Program-made: the position numbers and the translations under genes
In this document: one piece after another, positions 53,468 through 57,474 of the stretch
How the letters are laid out: each line of letters starts with the position of its first letter
Position numbering within the stretch: position 1 is the stretch's first letter
Source of the DNA: Pseudoprimorskyibacter sp.
Lineage (GTDB): Bacteria; Pseudomonadota; Alphaproteobacteria; Rhodobacterales; Rhodobacteraceae
NCBI GenBank assembly: GCA_029251265.1
Contig: JAQXDR010000170.1
Span: forward strand, 1 to 57,474
Reading direction: 5' to 3'
Length of the DNA: 57,474 bases
Notes under the pieces: model-generated
Told to the model about the DNA's origin: nothing
The model's database searches: none
What the model saw: only the letters and a program-made list of their open reading frames with translations

Positions 53468-54730
53468 TCATTTTGATCTCTCATATGGATTTTCAAGCGC
53501 TGGCGTAACGACACCACTACAGTCGGCAAAACCCACACGATATCCATCGCCCTGCGCATAACCCGAAAGCGTTAGCCGATCCCCGTCTTCAAGAAAGCTG
53601 CGCTTAGTGCCATCCGGCAGCGTCAGAGGCTCTTTGCCACCCCAGCTCAGCTCAAGCAGACTGCCACGTTGATCTTTGTGCGGCCCAGAAATCGTTCCCG
53701 ATCCCAACAGATCACCAGCCGTCATCGGGCACCCAGAGGTTGAATGATGCGCCAGTTGCTGTGCCGAGCTATAATACATCTCTTTGTAATTCGTGCGGGT
53801 AATCGTCATTTCCTGCCCGCCTGATGGAGCCAAGGTCACCTCGAGGTCAATGTCATACAGCATGGGCCCTGTGTCCTGCAGATGCGACAGCAGGGGCTGT
53901 TCCCGAGGCGGTGTATTGCAGCGGAATGGCTCAAGTGCAGCCTGTGTTACAATCCAGGCACTGATGGATGTTGCCGTCGCCTTTGCCTGAAATGGACCAA
54001 GCGGTTGGTATTCCCAAGCCTGTATATCCCGTGCAGACCAGTCGTTCAGCAAAACATATCCGAATATCATCTGGTCAGCCTCATCAACTGACACTGGACC
54101 ATCACTGGGGCTGCCCACGACGGCGCCGATCTCAAGCTCCATGTCGAAACGTGCACATGGGGCAAACCGAGGGGCGTCGTCGTCTGGCCCCTTAAGCTGC
54201 CCCCATGGTCGCCGTATATCTGTTCCAGAAACAACGATTGACGATGCACGACCATTGTATCCAATTGGCATATGCAACCAGTTCGGTGGCAGCGCATTTT
54301 CAGCCCCGCGGAACATTGTCCCGACGTTGGTCGCATGATGCCGACCTGCGTAGAAATCAGTATATTCTGCAACGAGGAAAGGCATGTGCATTTCCGCATC
54401 ACTCTGCGTCACAAGCATGGTTTCGGCAGCGCTTTGGTCAGGGCTGCCTTGGGCCAGAACCTCAATCAGGCGCGCGCGAAGCAAGGCCCATTTTTCAGGG
54501 CCCAATTCCATGACTTCGTTCCAAAATGGCACATCAAAAACGGCATCTTCATGCAGGACCACCAGACCCGCGGCCTCGGCCGCGGCCAGATCAAGGATCA
54601 TGTCCCCGATAGCAACCCCGCAGCGGGGCTCTTGCTGGGTGGTGCTAAAGACACCATAGGGTAGATTGTTGAGCGGAAACGGATGGTCGGCGGCATTGGC
54701 GCTGGCGACCCAAGAAGGCATCAAAGGCAT
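53468..54730 (-). CDS. fahA: Fumarylacetoacetase
   Basis: A 420-residue hydrolase that splits fumarylacetoacetate into fumarate and acetoacetate, the last step of homogentisate breakdown. Blocks: N-terminal 'FPLNNLPYGVFS', 'YTDFYAGRHHATNVGTMFRG' (metal/catalytic region), 'MELEIGAVVG', 'LLNDWSARDIQAWEYQPLGPFQAK' and 'GDLLGSGTISGP'. Starts 15 bases after maiA. Normal length for the family. Confidence 0.96.
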   Translation of the reverse strand: MPLMPSWVASANAADHPFPLNNLPYGVFSTTQQEPRCGVAIGDMILDLAAAEAAGLVVLHEDAVFDVPFWNEVMELGPEKWALLRARLIEVLAQGSPDQSAAETMLVTQSDAEMHMPFLVAEYTDFYAGRHHATNVGTMFRGAENALPPNWLHMPIGYNGRASSIVVSGTDIRRPWGQLKGPDDDAPRFAPCARFDMELEIGAVVGSPSDGPVSVDEADQMIFGYVLLNDWSARDIQAWEYQPLGPFQAKATATSISAWIVTQAALEPFRCNTPPREQPLLSHLQDTGPMLYDIDLEVTLAPSGGQEMTITRTNYKEMYYSSAQQLAHHSTSGCPMTAGDLLGSGTISGPHKDQRGSLLELSWGGKEPLTLPDGTKRSFLEDGDRLTLSGYAQGDGYRVGFADCSGVVTPALENPYERSK

Positions 54731-54745
54731 CGGTATGTCCTGTGT

Positions 54746-55384
54746 TTAGACGGTGGCATCAGGTTGCGCGTCCGGCATGGCTTTGGCAATGGCTTCGATC
54801 TCTTGAGCGGCGGCATCAATGTCAGCCAAACGTGCAAAGGGTGTCAGATCTACCCCCCAACGACGCCCATTATAGAGCTGTGCCACCAGACATAGATCAG
54901 CAAGGCCGGGTGTTTCACCAAATGCAAAACGCGTATCGAGCCGGATCATCGTTTGAAACGCATCAAAACCCTCTGACATCCAGTGCCGCATCCATACAAT
55001 GACATCGTCTTGGCTATGTCCGATTGATTTCAGATATTGTCCCACGCGAAGATTGTTGACGGGATGTACATCCAAGGCCAGCACATGCGCTGCGGCTTCG
55101 ACCTGTGCGCGCTCGACGGGGTCATTCGGCAGCAAGGGCGGATCAGGTTCAAGCTCATCCAGATACCGCAAGATCGCCATAGACTGGGTCAATATGCGTC
55201 CGTCTTTCAATACCAACGATGGAACGCCTTTGTTGGGGTTTATCGAGCTGTACTCTGGTAGGAGATGGTCGCCCTGGATCAGGTTTATTGACCTTATCTG
55301 ATAGGCCAGCCCCTTGAGGTTCAGCGCGGCCCGCACCCGCACTGATGTGGTCGATCGCCAATAGGAATACAGCGTAAGCGTCAT
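54746..55384 (-). CDS. maiA: Maleylacetoacetate isomerase (zeta-class GST)
   Basis: A 212-residue glutathione-dependent isomerase of the zeta GST class, converting maleylacetoacetate to fumarylacetoacetate. The catalytic loop 'YSYWRSTTSVRVRAALNLKGL' keeps the first Ser of the SSCS motif, but the cysteine position is Thr. 'NPNKGVPSLVL' and 'QSMAILRYLDE' form the glutathione site; 'HPVNNLRV' is a zeta-class mark. It lies between hmgA and fahA on the same strand. Confidence 0.93.
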   Translation of the reverse strand: MTLTLYSYWRSTTSVRVRAALNLKGLAYQIRSINLIQGDHLLPEYSSINPNKGVPSLVLKDGRILTQSMAILRYLDELEPDPPLLPNDPVERAQVEAAAHVLALDVHPVNNLRVGQYLKSIGHSQDDVIVWMRHWMSEGFDAFQTMIRLDTRFAFGETPGLADLCLVAQLYNGRRWGVDLTPFARLADIDAAAQEIEAIAKAMPDAQPDATV

Positions 55385-55465
55385 AAACTTGCCAATCTAA
55401 GCATCCTTGGATCCTTTCCTGCGCGCCAATTTTGATTGCCGACTGTTTGCCCTAATCAAAGCAGC

Positions 55466-56827
55466 CTATTTTTTCCCCGGTGTACCGTCGAATTTCTTTT
55501 CAATATCAGCCCAACAATCGATGTAATCATCCTGCAAGGGGGCTTCATGTGCAGCAAAGCGGGTCAAATGCTGCGGAAACCGTGTCTCAAACATAAACGA
55601 CATTGTCTGATCAAGCTTTTGGGGGTGTAGATCAGCATTCGACGCCCCCTCAAAAGCATTTCGGTCCGGTCCATGTGGTAACATCATGTTATGCAGGCTC
55701 ATTCCACCCGGAACAAATCCTTTCGGCTTGGCATCGTATTGTCCATAAATATTACCCATCAATTCAGACATGATATTTTTATGGTACCATGGCGGGCGAA
55801 ACGTGTCCTCCATCACCATCCAACGTTCACGGAACAATACAAAATCTATGTTTGCTGTTCCCGCCACGCCGGACGGCGCCGTGAGGACAGTAAAAATCGA
55901 CGGATCAGGATGGTCGAACAGGACCGATCCTATTGGGCAATAATTGCGCAGATCATATTTGTATGGCGCGTAATTGCCATGCCACGCCACCACATCCAGC
56001 GGGCTATGCCCGATCCGGGTCTCATGAAACTGACCACACCATTTTACAGTGACACACGACGGGACCTCGCGGTCCTCGAACTTTGCAACCGGAGTTTTGA
56101 AATCCCGCCGATTGGCCATGCAATTCGCACCAATGGGTCCCCGGGCAGGTAATTCGAATTTTTGACCATAGTTTTCGCAGATAAATCCGCGGCATGGCCC
56201 ATCCAGCACTTCAACCCGATACAAAAGACCTCGTGGCAGAACTGCGATTTCCTTGGGTTCCAGATCAATGACCCCCAATTCCGTACAGAACCGCAAACGT
56301 CCCTCTTGGGGGACAATAAGCATTTCGCTGTCAGCACTGTAAAAATAGGCATCTTCCATACTTTTGTTGACCAAATAAATATGGGAGGCCATGCCGACTT
56401 GTGTGTTTACATCACCAGCCGTGGTCATTGTGCGCATACCGGTCAACCACGTAAGGTCTGTGCCGTGATGCGGCACAGGATCCCACCGATACTGACCCAA
56501 ACTGGTGACATCCGCGACGACATTGGGGGCAGATTGCCAATACGGCAGATCAATCCGCGTGTATCGGTGCGAATGTTTGACCGATGGGCGAATACGATAG
56601 CACCACGTGCGCTCATTTTGATGGCTGGGCGCGGTAAACGCTGTTCCGCTTAACTGTTCACCATAGAGCCCGTAATTACACTTTTGCGGGCTGTTCATAC
56701 CTTGCGGCAATGCACCGGGCAGAGCTTCGGTTTCAAAATCATTACCGAAACCAGGCATGTAGCCGGTGGTGGTGCTGGCGGTCGCGTCAGCGCCCTGCAA
56801 GCTACTGGGATGGCTGGGACGGTTCAT
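55466..56827 (-). CDS. hmgA: Homogentisate 1,2-dioxygenase
   Basis: A 453-residue iron dioxygenase opening the homogentisate ring to maleylacetoacetate. Iron ligands His349, Glu355 and His385 are seen in '[19 protein letters not shown]' and '[14 protein letters not shown]', with the +6 and +36 spacing of the human enzyme. '[19 protein letters not shown]' near the N-terminus is diagnostic. GGGAG precedes the ATG. It is the promoter-proximal gene of the homogentisate run and diverges from the marR gene. Confidence 0.97.
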   Translation of the reverse strand: MNRPSHPSSLQGADATASTTTGYMPGFGNDFETEALPGALPQGMNSPQKCNYGLYGEQLSGTAFTAPSHQNERTWCYRIRPSVKHSHRYTRIDLPYWQSAPNVVADVTSLGQYRWDPVPHHGTDLTWLTGMRTMTTAGDVNTQVGMASHIYLVNKSMEDAYFYSADSEMLIVPQEGRLRFCTELGVIDLEPKEIAVLPRGLLYRVEVLDGPCRGFICENYGQKFELPARGPIGANCMANRRDFKTPVAKFEDREVPSCVTVKWCGQFHETRIGHSPLDVVAWHGNYAPYKYDLRNYCPIGSVLFDHPDPSIFTVLTAPSGVAGTANIDFVLFRERWMVMEDTFRPPWYHKNIMSELMGNIYGQYDAKPKGFVPGGMSLHNMMLPHGPDRNAFEGASNADLHPQKLDQTMSFMFETRFPQHLTRFAAHEAPLQDDYIDCWADIEKKFDGTPGKK

Positions 56828-56892
56828 TGTATTCTCCCGACGTTTATCACATTCGGATAATGGTTGATTTTGTAACTAACAACTGCAAATTT

Positions 56893-57345
56893 ATGGGTAT
56901 GTGCAACGATGATTTCGACCTTGAAGACTTCCTACCGTATCTATTGAACCAAGCAGCAGAAGCGGCAAGCCGATCGTTCCAGAGCCTTTACAAAGAGCGA
57001 TACGGCCTGTTGAGAACGGAATGGCGGGTGCTGTTCCATCTGGGAATGTACGGAGAACTCACAGCACGCGCGATATCAACCCGTGCCTCTATTCACAAAA
57101 CCAAGATTTCCCGCGCCGTCGCCTCGTTAGAGACGCGGCGCTATTTGCGGCGGACCACGAACCCGAAGGACCGCCGTGAAGCCGTCTTGACACTGACCCC
57201 TGCCGGTACGGCGGTGTATCAGGATTTGCGTCAGGTCGCGCAGGGGTACGATGCAGCATTGGTTGCTGGTTGGTCTAAGCAGACCACACAGGACCTTCGC
57301 AAGATGTTGCGTGATCTTGCTAGACGACGCGGGCAAACCGATTAG
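56893..57345 (+). CDS. MarR-family regulator, probable control of the homogentisate genes
   Basis: A 150-residue winged-helix regulator. 'FLPYLLNQAAEAASRSFQSLYKERYGLLRTEWRVLFHLGMYGELTARAISTRASIHKTKISRAVASLETRRYL' holds the HTH, followed by the wing 'RTTNPKDRREAVLTLTPAGT'. Two ATGs (56893, 56899) fit; an upstream one at 56860 is less likely. Divergent placement beside hmgA suggests regulation of that operon. The intergenic sequence contains the imperfect dyad TTGTAACTAACAA (56870-56882), a possible operator. Confidence 0.88.
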   Translation: MGMCNDDFDLEDFLPYLLNQAAEAASRSFQSLYKERYGLLRTEWRVLFHLGMYGELTARAISTRASIHKTKISRAVASLETRRYLRRTTNPKDRREAVLTLTPAGTAVYQDLRQVAQGYDAALVAGWSKQTTQDLRKMLRDLARRRGQTD

Positions 57346-57351
57346 ACCGAC

Positions 57352-57474
57352 CTAACACCCGGCTTCTGCACCCTCTGCAAAACTGAGTTTAAGAAAATCG
57401 AGAAAGGCGCTCACCTTGGACTGAATGATTCGACTGGGATGGTACACAGCATGAATCGACAATGTTTCCACTGG
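57352..57474 (-). CDS. LysR-family regulator, C-terminal fragment (5' end outside window)
   Basis: The window edge cuts a minus-strand gene. The last 40 codons read PVETLSIHAVYHPSRIIQSK, then VSAFLDFLKLSF and a short tail before TAG at 57352-57354. 'H-P-S-R-I-I-x-x-K-V-x-A-F-L-D-F-L' is the typical closing helix of LysR effector domains. Only the C-terminus is visible, so the subfamily is unknown. Confidence 0.72.
   Translation of the reverse strand, partial: PVETLSIHAVYHPSRIIQSKVSAFLDFLKLSFAEGAEAGC

Noticed and set aside
1-57474. CRISPR arrays, insertion sequences, prophage, toxin-antitoxin or restriction systems
   Set aside because: No regularly spaced repeats, transposase, integrase, phage structural or antitoxin patterns were seen. 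The lone HNH protein has no partner.

Overview
The window looks like chromosomal DNA of a marine alphaproteobacterium of the Rhodobacterales (Roseobacter group). Supporting genes are a GcrA cell-cycle regulator, an Hsp20-DUF1150 pair, phbA/phbB, a rhizobial-type phosphatidylcholine synthase, a DUF3576 lipoprotein, a Rhodobacter-style porin and TIGR03862, DUF465 and DUF2007 proteins. The species cannot be fixed from sequence alone. About 70 genes are packed densely on both strands, with many 4-base ATGA start/stop overlaps and several convergent pairs whose 3' ends overlap. I found no insertion sequence, prophage, CRISPR array or rRNA. One tRNA gene (Lys, TTT) is present.

Layout. 1-8.9 kb: a porin cut by the window edge, a DUF3576 lipoprotein, a GT4 glycosyltransferase, an HNH protein, a TIGR03862 flavoprotein, the run hisC-tyrA-extensin-GST, and rpsD. 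9-13.2 kb: a secreted TPR protein, a polyprenyl diphosphate synthase, DUF2007, a tRNA1(Val)-type methyltransferase and a DUF465 protein. 13.3-19 kb: a LysR regulator, a DMT exporter, phbB and phbA (acetoacetyl-CoA reductase and thiolase for polyhydroxybutyrate), an EAL phosphodiesterase and a UbiK-like protein. 19-25.4 kb: the operon lgt-midA-pgeF, a 1.1-kb gene-poor AT-rich stretch with two tiny related reading frames, a divergent Lrp/AsnC-trxB pair with a duplicated operator-like sequence, and a DMT transporter. 25.4-34.5 kb: NUDIX, a lone phnM, purE-purK, DUF465, a heat-shock unit (hsp20-DUF1150 behind an RpoH-like promoter), truB-DUF1643, rbfA, a glycosidase-like secreted protein, dapB, a small secreted protein and a one-domain YigZ protein.

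34.6-41.3 kb: a phenylacetate catabolic island, paaJ-ABCDE on the plus strand meeting paaI-paaK on the minus strand. It encodes CoA activation, ring epoxidation, a thioesterase safety valve and the last thiolase. PaaG, PaaZ, PaaF/H and a regulator are absent here. 41.3-50.5 kb: an uncertain stretch ending at tRNA-Lys, then dapF-mtaB, pcs, a lone ABC-2 permease, gcrA, rimO, a LuxR-type solo regulator and thymidine kinase. 50.5-57.4 kb: a homogentisate gene run (hmgA, maiA, fahA, an MBL-fold protein, an FAD aromatic hydroxylase, a DUF2783 small protein) with a divergent MarR regulator, and the tail of a LysR gene at the edge.

The metabolic theme is breakdown of aromatic compounds by two routes (phenylacetyl-CoA and homogentisate). 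These end in acetyl-CoA, succinyl-CoA, fumarate and acetoacetate, which the phbA/phbB genes could help store. I found no clearly unprecedented multi-gene system. The most unusual signals are the two microproteins sharing an RF-x14-LPW-x-R-K pattern, the nested palindrome after dapB, the DapF active-site cysteine replaced by serine, the MBL protein with an eroded metal site, and the hydroxylase plus DUF2783 pair that resembles the two-component MhaAB enzyme.
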